From: Paraburkholderia bannensis
Lineage (GTDB): Bacteria; Pseudomonadota; Gammaproteobacteria; Burkholderiales; Burkholderiaceae
Direction of reading: 5' to 3'
DNA: 64,000 bases
Assembly: GCF_014200455.1 (NCBI RefSeq)
Contig: NZ_JACHBW010000009.1
Coordinates: 62,001 to 126,000 of the forward strand
Positions 35,847-43,970 of this stretch are shown piece after piece; the stretch's first letter is position 1; every line of letters begins with the position of its first letter. The position numbers and the translations under genes are program-made. The notes under the pieces are model-generated. The model had not been told where the DNA came from. It made no database searches and saw only the letters and a list, made by a program, of their open reading frames with translations.

Positions 35847-36650
35847 GGGTGTGGGTGGAAGACGGTCGTAGAGGGCGGAGAGGTTGCCGGGCGAGCCGAA
35901 TGCTGTCGCCTGCAACGCTGCGCCGTACTGGTTACGGGTGCCATAGCCCTTGGCCGAGACTTCCGCGCCGGTTCGGACCAGTGCGGGGAACTGCTGGGCG
36001 ACGGGCGGCGTGAGCTTGATCACGGTGCCGTCGGAGAGGATGACGCCGTCGGGCTCGCCGCGCGGAGCCGTTGTTACGTACGCAACCTGCCCCTGTGCGT
36101 TCATCGGCGAGAGGCCCGCGCCACGCAGTTCGCGCGGCAGCGGGCGCACAGTCGCATCGGGTGCAGGCGGTTGATCGACCAGTTGCGCGCCGCTTCTCGT
36201 GTCGGTGATGCGCTGGGCGTCGAGGCTCTCCCCTGCGTTTCGCCAGCCGCTTACCTGTACCGCGTCGCCCTTGCGAACCGTGGCGGCAAGCTGGGCGCCC
36301 ATGTGCGGTGGAAAGCGGATCAGCAGGCCCTCGCGGGTCAGGAAGCCGTCGATGTCGCCGTCCGGGTTGATCAGAAAGCGCGCGACAGTAACCTGTGCGG
36401 TGCTGCTGGTGGCAACGCCTGCGCTTGCCATCCGACCGGGATCGGTGCCGGGCGGTGGCGCAGGTGGCGCTAGCGGCGCTGCGCCCGGCGGACGCGCAAT
36501 TTCTGCGCTGGGCGGTGGCGGTGGAACCGGTGCTGCTTCAGGTTGAGGCTGTGCCGCGCATCCCGCGCTCGCGAGGAGCAGGCTCGCGAGACACGTTGCG
36601 CCTGTCAGGCGCAGCACGACTGCGTGCGCCGGGTTGAGGGTCGATTGCAT
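35844..36650 (-). CDS. Lipoprotein with two copies of the RFLxNPxGxIDG module
   Basis: 268 residues, AAGGAG before the ATG at 36650. Signal peptide with lipobox LASAGC, lipidated Cys at 31, so probably anchored in the outer membrane. A Pro/Ala linker of about 45 residues follows. Module 1: VARFLINPDGDIDGFLTREG, IRFPPHMGAQLAATV, VQVSGWRN. Module 2: VAYVTTAPRGEPDGVILSDG, IKLTPPVAQQFPALV, VSAKGYGTRN. First gene after the sigma-54 promoter, so likely the main product of the linked two-component system. No known family recalled. Confidence 0.8.
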   Translation of the reverse strand: MQSTLNPAHAVVLRLTGATCLASLLLASAGCAAQPQPEAAPVPPPPPSAEIARPPGAAPLAPPAPPPGTDPGRMASAGVATSSTAQVTVARFLINPDGDIDGFLTREGLLIRFPPHMGAQLAATVRKGDAVQVSGWRNAGESLDAQRITDTRSGAQLVDQPPAPDATVRPLPRELRGAGLSPMNAQGQVAYVTTAPRGEPDGVILSDGTVIKLTPPVAQQFPALVRTGAEVSAKGYGTRNQYGAALQATAFGSPGNLSALYDRLPPTP

Positions 36651-36681
36651 GATTCACTCCTTTGCATGACGCGGAGTGTTC

Positions 36682-36697
36682 TGCAAAGGCCATGCCA
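36682..36697 (-). promoter_or_regulatory. Sigma-54 (RpoN) promoter, perfect consensus
   Basis: On the minus strand: TGGCATGGCCTTTGCA, matching TGGCAYRnnnnTTGCW at every fixed position with the right -24/-12 spacing. The start of transcription would be near 36671, about 20 bases before the lipoprotein ATG. It lies between that gene and the gene for an NtrC-type sigma-54 activator. Confidence 0.85.
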
Positions 36698-36745
36698 TAG
36701 CCCCGAGGTCGGTATTGCGGGCGTTGACGGCTTTGGAAGGGCTGC

Positions 36746-36770
36746 GTCCTGTCCACAAACCGGACAGGAC
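36746..36770. promoter_or_regulatory. Probable activator binding site (UAS) for the NtrC-type regulator
   Basis: GTCCTGTCC (36746-36754), 7-base spacer, GGACAGGAC (36762-36770): a perfect 9-bp inverted repeat, with a further half-site GTGTCC right after. It is about 75-100 bases upstream of the predicted start site, a normal place for a sigma-54 enhancer. It sits just past the stop codon of the regulator gene, so it could instead be a terminator hairpin, but it has no T-run. Confidence 0.65.
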
Positions 36771-36797
36771 GTGTCCAGTTTCGTGACAGCGATGCGC

Positions 36798-38168
36798 TCA
36801 GGCAGACGCGTCGCCCATGCCAAGCGCCGCCATCCGCGAGTAGAGCGTCTGGCGACTGATCCCGAGCCTGCGCGCCGCTTCGGCGCGATTGTCTCCCGCC
36901 GCGGCAAGCGCGTGGCTGATCAGCGCGCGTTCCAGCCGGGCCACGGCCTGCGCGAGTGGAAGCTCAAGCAGGCTGGCCGGTATCGTTTCCTCCTCGCGGT
37001 TCGTTGTCGGCGCGAGGAAGTCAAAATCTTCTCGCGTGAGCACCGGCCCCGGAGCAAGCGCGCCTGCTCGTTCGATCGCGTTGGCAAGCTCGCGGACGTT
37101 GCCCGGCCAGCTGAACGTGGCGAGCAGCCGTTGCGCGTCGGCCGCGAGGTGCTTGCGAGCGGCATCGGCGGATAACGTCGCGAGGAAGTGTTCAGCGAGC
37201 GGGAGGATATCCGCTACACGTTCGCGCAAGGGCGGCAAGTGCAGCGGAATCACGTTCAGGCGAAACAGCAGATCCTGACGGAAGCTGCCCGCATTCACCA
37301 TCGATGCGAGATCACGATGGGTCGCGGCGACGAAGCGCACGTCCACGTCGACTACCCGGTTGGTGCCTAGCGGCATAATCTGGCGCTCCTGCAGCACGCG
37401 CAGAAGCTTCGCCTGCATGGCGAGCGGCATATCGCCGATCTCGTCGAGAAAGAGGGTGCCGCCGTGCGCTTCTTCGATACGTCCGCGCCGTTCGCCCTGG
37501 GCGCCCGTAAACGCGCCCCTGGCATGGCCGAATAGTTCGCTTTCGAGCAGATCCGCAGGTACCGCCGCGCAGTTCACCGCGACAAACGGGCCGCTCGCGC
37601 GAGCCGAAGCGCGATGCAGTACCCGCGCCGCGACTTCCTTGCCGGTTCCCGTTTCACCCGTGATGAGCACGGTGGCGTTGGTTCCCGCCGCACGGTCCAG
37701 CCGTTTTTGCACGTCACGCATGGCTTCGCTCACGCCAAGCAGCCGCGGCTCGCGCGGCTTCACTTCGTCGCTGAACCTACTGGTGGCGGCTGGTCTGGTC
37801 TGCGCCGTCAGGATACGGGCAAGCAGGGCGATGATCTGTTCGCGTCCGACCGGTTTAGTCAGATGTTCGTAAGCGCCCAGACGCATGGCGCCGATGGTGT
37901 TGTCGCTCGTCGCATGCGCGGTCAGCATCACGACTGGCACGGTGCGCAACGGCGCGGTTTCGCGCAGCGTCTGCAGCACGGCAAGACCGTCCGCGCCTGG
38001 CAAGCGGAAGTCGAGAAAAATGCAATCCGGCGTGGCGCGCTCGCCCAGCAAGGCAAACGCCTCCTCGCCGGAACGCGCCTCCAGCGCGTCATGGCCAAGA
38101 TCCTGCACGGTTTCCGCGAGGCCTTCCCGAAAGCCGTCGTCGTCGTCGATGATCAGTATGGTCGCCAT
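36798..38168 (-). CDS. NtrC-family sigma-54-dependent response regulator
   Basis: 456 residues. Receiver domain (1-120) with D8-D11, phospho-acceptor D53 in FLDFRLPGADG and Lys in LTKPVG. AAA+ domain (about 140-380) with Walker A GETGTGKE, the sigma-54 contact loop GAFTGA, and Walker B GTLFLDEIGDM. A Fis-type HTH at the C-terminus, NRAEAARRLGISRQTLYSRM. It would activate the sigma-54 promoter that lies just downstream. Overlaps the kinase gene by 16 bases. Confidence 0.95.
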   Translation of the reverse strand: MATILIIDDDDGFREGLAETVQDLGHDALEARSGEEAFALLGERATPDCIFLDFRLPGADGLAVLQTLRETAPLRTVPVVMLTAHATSDNTIGAMRLGAYEHLTKPVGREQIIALLARILTAQTRPAATSRFSDEVKPREPRLLGVSEAMRDVQKRLDRAAGTNATVLITGETGTGKEVAARVLHRASARASGPFVAVNCAAVPADLLESELFGHARGAFTGAQGERRGRIEEAHGGTLFLDEIGDMPLAMQAKLLRVLQERQIMPLGTNRVVDVDVRFVAATHRDLASMVNAGSFRQDLLFRLNVIPLHLPPLRERVADILPLAEHFLATLSADAARKHLAADAQRLLATFSWPGNVRELANAIERAGALAPGPVLTREDFDFLAPTTNREEETIPASLLELPLAQAVARLERALISHALAAAGDNRAEAARRLGISRQTLYSRMAALGMGDASA

Positions 38169-39640
38169 GGCAGGTCAATGACAAAGCAGGTTGGTTCCGG
38201 ATCATCGGCAAGGAACGCCCGGCCGCCGTGCGCCTCGGCAATCTCGCGCACAACCGCAAGGCCAAGCCCCGAGCCATTCGGGCGGCCCGTGATAAACGGC
38301 TCGAAGATACGCTTTCTTTCACTCGCCTTCACGCCCGGGCCGTTGTCCCTGACCTCGAAGCGCAGACGCTCGCCACCGTCCGTTTTCGTGTGCCGTCCGG
38401 CGACCTTGACGTTGCCGCCCGCGGGCGCGTGCCGCAGCGCATTCACGATGAGATTGTCGAGCGCGCGCGCCATCTGGGTCGGGTCGAAGACTGGCTGCTC
38501 CAGTCCAGAGGCATCGACCTCGACGCACAGATCGATCTGCCGGCTTTGCGCATGGGGCTCGTGGGCGACGGTTAATTTGCCCAGCCAGTCGTTCAAATCG
38601 ACTTCGCGAGGCGCAAGCATAACCGGCTGCGTCAGGGCGAGCAGACTCGTCACCTGGGTTTCGATACGTCCCACCTGCTCGATGATGGTCTTCAATGCAG
38701 CCTCGCGGCGCGCCTCGTCACCCGCAAGCGCATTCTCGGCTTTCAGGCGCATGGCGCCAGCGGGATTGCGGATCTCATGGGCAATCTGCGCGGCCATTTT
38801 CCCCAGGGCGCTGAAGCGCTCGGCGCGTGCGAGCTGGAGTCCCATCTCGCGTGTCTCGCGTTTTAGTCGTTCGGCGCGCTCGACGTAGCGGTTGAGCGCC
38901 TCGACGATCTGGTCCAGATCGCGTTCGCCGAGCCGGTCGAGTCGTTTGCCCTGCTCGAACTCGCCATCTTCCGCGAGCGCACGTTCGAGGCGCGTCAGAT
39001 TTCGTTTCCAGCGCCTGAGGGCGATCGCGAGCACCACCGCCAGCACAACGATGAAGACGAGGACACCCGACAGAATTGTCGCGGCCCGCTCGCCATACGG
39101 ACCAAGCGGCGGCCGCGCGCGCGTCAGCGTCCACGCGAGCAGGCCCGCATGGTGCGGCACGGGGCAGGCGACCGCCACCACGGCGTCGGCGCCGCTTGCA
39201 ACCTCGCCGGTCCTGGTTTGACTGGCCTTCGCCGCGATATTCAGCGTGCGCAGAATCAGTGGCGTTTCGGCTTCGGGGATGTCGCGCTTGACGCCGCTAC
39301 CCTCGTAGGTTGGAAACGCGTAGGCAAGAAAGCCATTCGGGATGTTCGATGCCGGCTCACTGGTCCAGAAGCCGCCTTCGATGCCCTCGGTCCGGATCAG
39401 CACGAGATCGAGGACGGCATGCATGAGATCGACGTTGGCTTCACCGGGCCGCTGCATCGATGCGTCATAGCGCGCCGCAACCGCTGCGCACGCCGCTGCG
39501 GCCTGCTGCCTGGCAGCCTCGACGCGCTCGCCAAGCGCCGATGACAAAACCAGCCAGACTGATGCAGCCAGCAGGCCGCATAGCACGGCAACCAGGATCC
39601 ACAGCGCGAAAAGCTGCGTGGAGAACGAAGGTCTGGGCAT
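38153..39640 (-). CDS. Sensor histidine kinase paired with the NtrC-type regulator
   Basis: 495 residues. Helix 1 at about 9-32, a periplasmic domain of about 155 residues (40-185), helix 2 at about 187-208, a HAMP-like linker, then the H-box with H288 in KMAAQIAHEIRNPAGAM, N-box ALDNLIVNALRHA, and G-boxes VRDNGPGV and GSGLGLAVV. Phosphorylates the regulator gene product that it overlaps. The periplasmic sensor has no motif that I can name; an envelope signal is likely. Confidence 0.93.
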   Translation of the reverse strand: MPRPSFSTQLFALWILVAVLCGLLAASVWLVLSSALGERVEAARQQAAAACAAVAARYDASMQRPGEANVDLMHAVLDLVLIRTEGIEGGFWTSEPASNIPNGFLAYAFPTYEGSGVKRDIPEAETPLILRTLNIAAKASQTRTGEVASGADAVVAVACPVPHHAGLLAWTLTRARPPLGPYGERAATILSGVLVFIVVLAVVLAIALRRWKRNLTRLERALAEDGEFEQGKRLDRLGERDLDQIVEALNRYVERAERLKRETREMGLQLARAERFSALGKMAAQIAHEIRNPAGAMRLKAENALAGDEARREAALKTIIEQVGRIETQVTSLLALTQPVMLAPREVDLNDWLGKLTVAHEPHAQSRQIDLCVEVDASGLEQPVFDPTQMARALDNLIVNALRHAPAGGNVKVAGRHTKTDGGERLRFEVRDNGPGVKASERKRIFEPFITGRPNGSGLGLAVVREIAEAHGGRAFLADDPEPTCFVIDLPWRPY

Positions 39641-40009
39641 GACGATCCATTATCCGTATTGGGATCCGACATGAAGCAAATTTCTCGCCACGGCAACCGG
39701 ATGACGAAATCTGCGAGAACCGCTTCCGGACACCGCGCCGGAATCCGGGGCGCAGTGGCCTGGCATCCTCAGCGAAAATGGGTCTGGCGAAAGGAGGGCG
39801 ATCGTAATCCGGACGTGTGTATCCGACGAAATGGCTCAGGTGCACCGCTACCTGGCAACGACCGGGAAGTTTGGGAAGATCGTGGTAACGGTTTGAGCGG
39901 CGAGGCGACGCCGCCTGACGCCGCCCGACTCTGCGAGGGGCGGGAATTCAACGCCCGACGGCGTCAGGCCGCGCGCAAATGGGCTTCGACTTGTGAATCA
40001 CGGCGCGCT
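39641..40009. other. Region between the kinase and entericidin genes
   Basis: 369 bases, promoter side of the kinase gene. An 11-bp inverted repeat, GCCTGACGCCG (39913-39923) and its exact complement at 39959-39969, surrounds a GC-rich core; it lies downstream of the entericidin stop and may end that transcript. No gene is supported. Confidence 0.5.
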
Positions 40010-40138
40010 TTAAAGCGCGTGCTGCACCGTGCGGGCCGAATCCGTGATGTCCTGACCGAAACCGGCAATCGTGTTGCAGCCCGTCAGGCCGAGCGTAGTA
40101 GCGGCGGCCAGAAGAGCCGCCAGTGTGCGAATAGACAT
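40010..40138 (-). CDS. Entericidin-type small lipoprotein
   Basis: 42 residues from the ATG at 40138, GGGG 5 bases before it. Signal peptide MSIRTLAALLAAATTLGLTG with the lipobox LTGC, then CNTIAGFGQDITDSARTV and QHAL. The CNT-x-x-G-x-G-x-D-I block after the lipid Cys is the mark of the EcnA/EcnB family, small membrane lipoproteins linked to stationary-phase lysis and common in Burkholderia. The stop codon lies inside a 16-bp palindrome (40004-40019). Confidence 0.82.
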   Translation of the reverse strand: MSIRTLAALLAAATTLGLTGCNTIAGFGQDITDSARTVQHAL

Positions 40139-40349
40139 ATCAACCCCGCGTTGTTATCGACAGCCGGCTGTGCGCTTTGCCGCGTTCTCTGAGCCAGCGT
40201 GGGCGAAAGTCTATCAGCACCTGGCGGGTTGGTGTCTTACACGAACTTTGTCGTGCGCTATCATCGCTTCCCGGTATCGCAAAAAAGCGCCGCGCCCATT
40301 GGCGCGCCTGTTACGTGTCTTCCGCCCGCTCAAGCACCTGTCGCCAACG

Positions 40350-41153
40350 ATGTTCGATTTTCAGCTTTCCGGGGGCGTCCTGCTTCCGCACATGCAGTCG
40401 CTCGACGCGCTCCGGCTCGGCGGCATCGCCATCGCGCTGGTGCTCGGCGGCATGGTGAAGGGGGTGACCGGCATCGGCGTGCCGCTCGTCGCCATGCCGA
40501 TCCTCACGCACTTCCTGCCCGTCAAGCAGGCCGTGCTGCTGCTATCGATGCCCATCATCCTCGGCAATATTCCGCAGGCGCTCGAAGGCGGCGAGTTCTG
40601 GAAGACGGTCAAGCAGGTCGCCGCGCCCTTGATCGGCACGGTGCTTGGCAATGTGGTGGGCGTGTCCTTGTTGATCCGGCTGGAGCCGCATCGCGCGCAG
40701 GCGGCCTCGGGGCTTGCGCTGATCGTCGCGGCTGCGTTGCTGCTCGCGTCGCCGAAGCTCACGCTCTCGCCCGCGCTGGTGAAGCCGGTGGGATTCGTGC
40801 TGGGTTTTGGCGCGGCGTTGATGGAGAGCATCGCCTCGGTGCCGGGGCCGTTGCTGGCGATGTATCTGATTGCCTCGGGTGCAACGGGGCGCGTGTTCAC
40901 CAGGCAGATCGCCATCATCCTCGTGGTGTCGGTGCTCACGCTCATCACCACCTTCGGCAGCGGCGCGCATGCGAATGGCGCGGATCTGGGTATCTCGGCG
41001 CTGGCGAGTGTGCCTGCGATCATCGGCATGTTCTTGATTCGCCCTTTGCGCGATAAATTGCATCCGCTGGCGTTTCGCGTCGTGGTGCTGGTATGCGTGC
41101 TGGCGGCAGCGGTGCAGATGATCTTGAAGTCAGGCGTGTTGTTGGCGATGTGA
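40350..41153 (+). CDS. TSUP family (TauE/SafE-like) permease
   Basis: 267 residues if started at 40350 (MFDFQLSGGVLLPHM); no ribosome site is clear, and 40395 is an alternative. Two halves of about four helices each: GGIAIALVLGGMVKGVTGIG, the family signature with G-x-x-x-G-x-x-G, repeated as LVKPVGFVLGFGAALMESIA in the second half. Exports or imports sulfur-containing or organic anions such as sulfite, sulfoacetate or taurine; no neighbour shows which. Confidence 0.88.
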   Translation: MFDFQLSGGVLLPHMQSLDALRLGGIAIALVLGGMVKGVTGIGVPLVAMPILTHFLPVKQAVLLLSMPIILGNIPQALEGGEFWKTVKQVAAPLIGTVLGNVVGVSLLIRLEPHRAQAASGLALIVAAALLLASPKLTLSPALVKPVGFVLGFGAALMESIASVPGPLLAMYLIASGATGRVFTRQIAIILVVSVLTLITTFGSGAHANGADLGISALASVPAIIGMFLIRPLRDKLHPLAFRVVVLVCVLAAAVQMILKSGVLLAM

Positions 41154-41171
41154 CGGCATGCTCCGCACCAT

Positions 41172-41199
41172 GCAAAAGCGCCCCGATGGGCGCTTTTGC
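41172..41199. terminator. Bidirectional terminator between TSUP and udh
   Basis: GCAAAAGCGCCC (41172-41183), CGAT loop, GGGCGCTTTTGC (41188-41199): 12 perfect pairs with T-rich ends on both strands. It lies between two convergent genes. Confidence 0.88.
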
Positions 41200-41218
41200 G
41201 TTTCAGGCCAAAGCGCGT

Positions 41219-42037
41219 TTAACGCCCACGCTGGTCCACCGGCGTGAAATCAAAGCTCGCAAAGCTGCCGCCCTGATAACGCTGCGCCGTGGCATCCAGC
41301 GGATTCTGCTTCGCCAGAATCTCTTGCGCCCAGTCTTCCGCGTTCTGCCTGGGCTTATAGCCCAGGCGCTTCGCGTCGTCGTTCGATCCTTCCTGCAGCC
41401 AGTAGCTGCGCGTGTTGTTCGACACGCCCCACACAACGGCGAAGCCAATCGATTCGACGTTGATCACGCGATCGATCATGTGGAACAGGTCTTCGTGGCC
41501 GAACCATGTGCTCAGATGGCGCAATTCCGTGGGCTTGGGCAAGCAGCTGCCGATGCGCACATTCACGGTTTCGATGCCGTGCTTGTCCCAGTAGAGGCGC
41601 GCGAGCGATTCGCCCCACGCTTTCGAGAGCCCGTAAAAACCGTCCGGCCGGAACGCGCAGTCGAGATCGAGCTTGTCTTCGACCGGATACATGCCGATCG
41701 CGTGATTGGAGCTGGCGAACAGGATGCGCTGCGTGCCGTGACGGCGCGCGCCTTCATAGACTTCGACGAGACCGCGCAGATTGTTCTCGATGATCTCGGG
41801 CAGGGGACGCTCGACACTGGTGCCCGCCATGTGGATCAGCACGTCCACGCCGTCGAGCAGGCGGTCGACCACGGCGGGCTCGCGCAGGTCGCCGTGCATG
41901 ACGTCTTCGCCGTCGAATAGCGGTTCGAGCGGACTGGTGCCGGCCGCGGAGCGCAGGTTCACGCCGCGCTCGTGCAGACCCTTGCGCAGGACGGTGCCGA
42001 GCTGGCCGGCTGCGCCGGACAATGCAACTTTCTTCAC
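41219..42037 (-). CDS. udh: Uronate dehydrogenase
   Basis: 272 residues from the GTG at 42037 (VKKVALSGAAGQLGTVL), the usual family start and length, with AGAGG upstream. Short-chain/extended Rossmann fold: glycine motif SGAAGQLG, then VLIHMAGTSVERP, ASSNHAIG, and the catalytic YGLSK in PDGFYGLSKAWGE. Oxidises D-galacturonate or D-glucuronate to the aldarolactone with NAD+. It follows the hexuronate importer gene, which supports the role. A hairpin lies in the 69-base gap between them. Confidence 0.9.
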   Translation of the reverse strand: MKKVALSGAAGQLGTVLRKGLHERGVNLRSAAGTSPLEPLFDGEDVMHGDLREPAVVDRLLDGVDVLIHMAGTSVERPLPEIIENNLRGLVEVYEGARRHGTQRILFASSNHAIGMYPVEDKLDLDCAFRPDGFYGLSKAWGESLARLYWDKHGIETVNVRIGSCLPKPTELRHLSTWFGHEDLFHMIDRVINVESIGFAVVWGVSNNTRSYWLQEGSNDDAKRLGYKPRQNAEDWAQEILAKQNPLDATAQRYQGGSFASFDFTPVDQRGR

Positions 42038-42068
42038 AGTGGTGTTACCTCTCTTGAAAACGCCAAAA

Positions 42069-42092
42069 GCCGGCGCCCTCCCGGGCACCGGC
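42069..42092 (-). terminator. Intra-operon hairpin between exuT and udh
   Basis: On the minus strand GCCGGTGCCC, loop GGGA, GGGCGCCGGC, with one G-U pair. No T-run follows, so it is more likely an mRNA stabiliser or partial attenuator than a full stop. Confidence 0.55.
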
Positions 42093-42106
42093 CGATGATG
42101 GGCCGA

Positions 42107-43414
42107 TCAGGCTTTCACGTTCTGCGCGCCCTGCAACGAGGCGCTGGCGACGTTGTCGCGTTGCTGGTTCGAGATCAGACGCCAGGCGACGCAGGCGCCG
42201 ATCAGGTCGAACAGCATCAGGCACACGAACAGAGGGTTATAGCCGATCGTGCTGGCCAATGCGCCGACGATGAGCGAAAACACCGTCGCGCCGAGGTAGC
42301 CGAACATGCCCGACAGACCCGTGGCCGTGGCGACTTCATGTTGGCCGAACACGTCCGACGAGAGCGTGAACAGGGCGCCCGAGATCGTCTGGTGTGCGAA
42401 GGTGCCGACGCAGAAGAGGGCAATAGCGGCGTAAGGGCTGGCGACGAGACCCACACAGGCCGGTCCGATCATCAGCACCGCGCCGGTCGTAATGACGAGC
42501 TTGCGCGAGGTGATCAGCGAGCAGCCGAACCAGCGGATAAAGAGCGGTGCGAGGTAGCCGCCGATCAGGCAGCCGAGGTCGGCGGCGAGGAAGGGCAGCC
42601 ACGCGAACATGGCGATTTCCTTCAGGTTCATGTGCCGCACGGTCACCATATAGAGCGGAATCCATGCGCCAAAGGTCTGCCATGCCGGTTCCGCGAGCAT
42701 GCGCGGAATGCCGATGCCCCAGAAGCGCCGCGTCTTGAGCACTTCCTTGAACGAGGCGCGCTTGCCGGCGCTCGCCTTCTGCGCTGCGGTCTGCCCGGCG
42801 CTGATGTAATCGGCTTCTTCCTGCGAGAGCTTCGGGTGCTCGGCGGGCGTCTTGAAGAACACCAGCCACAGTGCAACCCAGATCAGCGCCACGCCGCCCG
42901 TAAGCACGAAGGCGAATTGCCAGTTGTATTTGAGAATGCACCAGACCACCAGCGGCGGAGCGATCATCGCGCCAATCGACGTGCCGGTGTTGAGCCAGCC
43001 GGTGGCGACCGAGCGTTCTTTCGCCGGGAACCACATGCTGATGGACTTCATGCCGGCCGGGAAAATCGCCGCTTCGCTCATGCCCAGCAGGCCGCGGAAG
43101 AACGCCAGCGCGCCCCAACTGCCCGCCAGGCCGTGCAGCATATTGGCGATGGCCCAGCCGAACGCGAAGATCGCGAAGCCGATCTTGACGCCCACCGAAT
43201 CCAGCACGAAGCCGGCGATGGGCTGCGCAAGCGCGTAACAGGCCTGGAAGGCGGTGACCACGTACGAGTACTGCTGCGTGGTCATGTGCATCGTCTGCGT
43301 GAGCGTGGGCGCCGCCACGGAAAGCGAACTGCGCGCGAGATAGTTGAAGATCGTGCCGATCATGATGAGACCGATGATCCACCACCGAACCCCTTTGATA
43401 GTCTTGCGTTGCAC
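42107..43414 (-). CDS. exuT: MFS hexuronate transporter
   Basis: 435 residues from the GTG at 43414 (GGAG 7 bases upstream; VQRKTIKGVRWWIIGLIMIG). The family motif FNYLARSSLSVAAPTL follows in helix 1; the frame further 5' is not family-like. Anion:cation symporter group with GMSEAAIFPAGMKSISMWFP. Brings galacturonate or glucuronate across the inner membrane with a proton. Adjacent genes for uronate dehydrogenase, aldose epimerase and a GntR regulator fit this substrate. Confidence 0.9.
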   Translation of the reverse strand: MQRKTIKGVRWWIIGLIMIGTIFNYLARSSLSVAAPTLTQTMHMTTQQYSYVVTAFQACYALAQPIAGFVLDSVGVKIGFAIFAFGWAIANMLHGLAGSWGALAFFRGLLGMSEAAIFPAGMKSISMWFPAKERSVATGWLNTGTSIGAMIAPPLVVWCILKYNWQFAFVLTGGVALIWVALWLVFFKTPAEHPKLSQEEADYISAGQTAAQKASAGKRASFKEVLKTRRFWGIGIPRMLAEPAWQTFGAWIPLYMVTVRHMNLKEIAMFAWLPFLAADLGCLIGGYLAPLFIRWFGCSLITSRKLVITTGAVLMIGPACVGLVASPYAAIALFCVGTFAHQTISGALFTLSSDVFGQHEVATATGLSGMFGYLGATVFSLIVGALASTIGYNPLFVCLMLFDLIGACVAWRLISNQQRDNVASASLQGAQNVKA

Positions 43415-43970
43415 TGCTCGTCTCCTGCTTTGGCGGACGTCGGTTCCGTGAGGCGCGTGGCCCGCCGGTACGTCCTGATGGATGTTGTATGCGTGCGCTT
43501 TGCTGGGAGCGTAGCCGCGGCGCTTGTCATGCAACCCTGCGGTCCCGCTGCCGTTGTCCAACCGTTTCCGGTTCCTTCGACCTGACTGTGACCGGCCCGG
43601 ATAAGGCCCGTCATGTAAGACATCATTCTATTTGTGGCAAAGTTGTAAAGCAAATATTGTTTGGATGGGGATTTCCCTGGGACTTCCCTGGCGCTTGAGT
43701 CGCGCTTGTGGGTTGTCAGGAAAGGCGCGGATCGTGGCTGGTTCAGCTGGACAGGCGCCGGAGCTGCGCTCCCGAGCCAATCCATCGCGACTTGCGCCGG
43801 TTGTCCGATAACCGCTCGCAAAACGAGTCACATCGGGCTGGTTGACAATTTTCATGTTGTATTACAACAATGCTGTCGTTGTGCTCGGCCACGCCCCTAG
43901 GAGCGGTCGGGCAACCCGCCTGCGCGACCCACGCGCGAATGGCCATAACACCGGAAACGGACGAGACACG
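43415..43970. other. Divergent control region of the hexuronate locus
   Basis: 556 bases between exuT and the RraA-like gene, without a supported gene. It carries the palindrome at 43855-43869 and a second short one, ATGTAAGACAT (43613-43623). A similar TTGTAAGTCATAT is found on the minus strand at 45761-45773 before the GntR gene. The TTGACA at 43842 has no good -10 partner. Confidence 0.55.
43855..43869. promoter_or_regulatory. GntR/FadR-type operator in the hexuronate locus
   Basis: TGTTGTATTACAACA: perfect 7-base arms around one T, with the TTGT-n3-ACAA core. The GntR-FCD regulator encoded at 45814 is the likely binder. The same core is in the sites at 13915 and, less perfectly, 16646. 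Confidence 0.68.

Noticed and set aside
40004..40019. CGCGCTTTAAAGCGCG as a terminator for the entericidin gene
   Set aside because: The palindrome has no loop and no T-run. It is noted only as containing the stop codon.
43842..43870. TTGACA as a sigma-70 promoter of the RraA-like gene
   Set aside because: No acceptable -10 hexamer is found at 16-18 bases; only the palindrome is kept as evidence.
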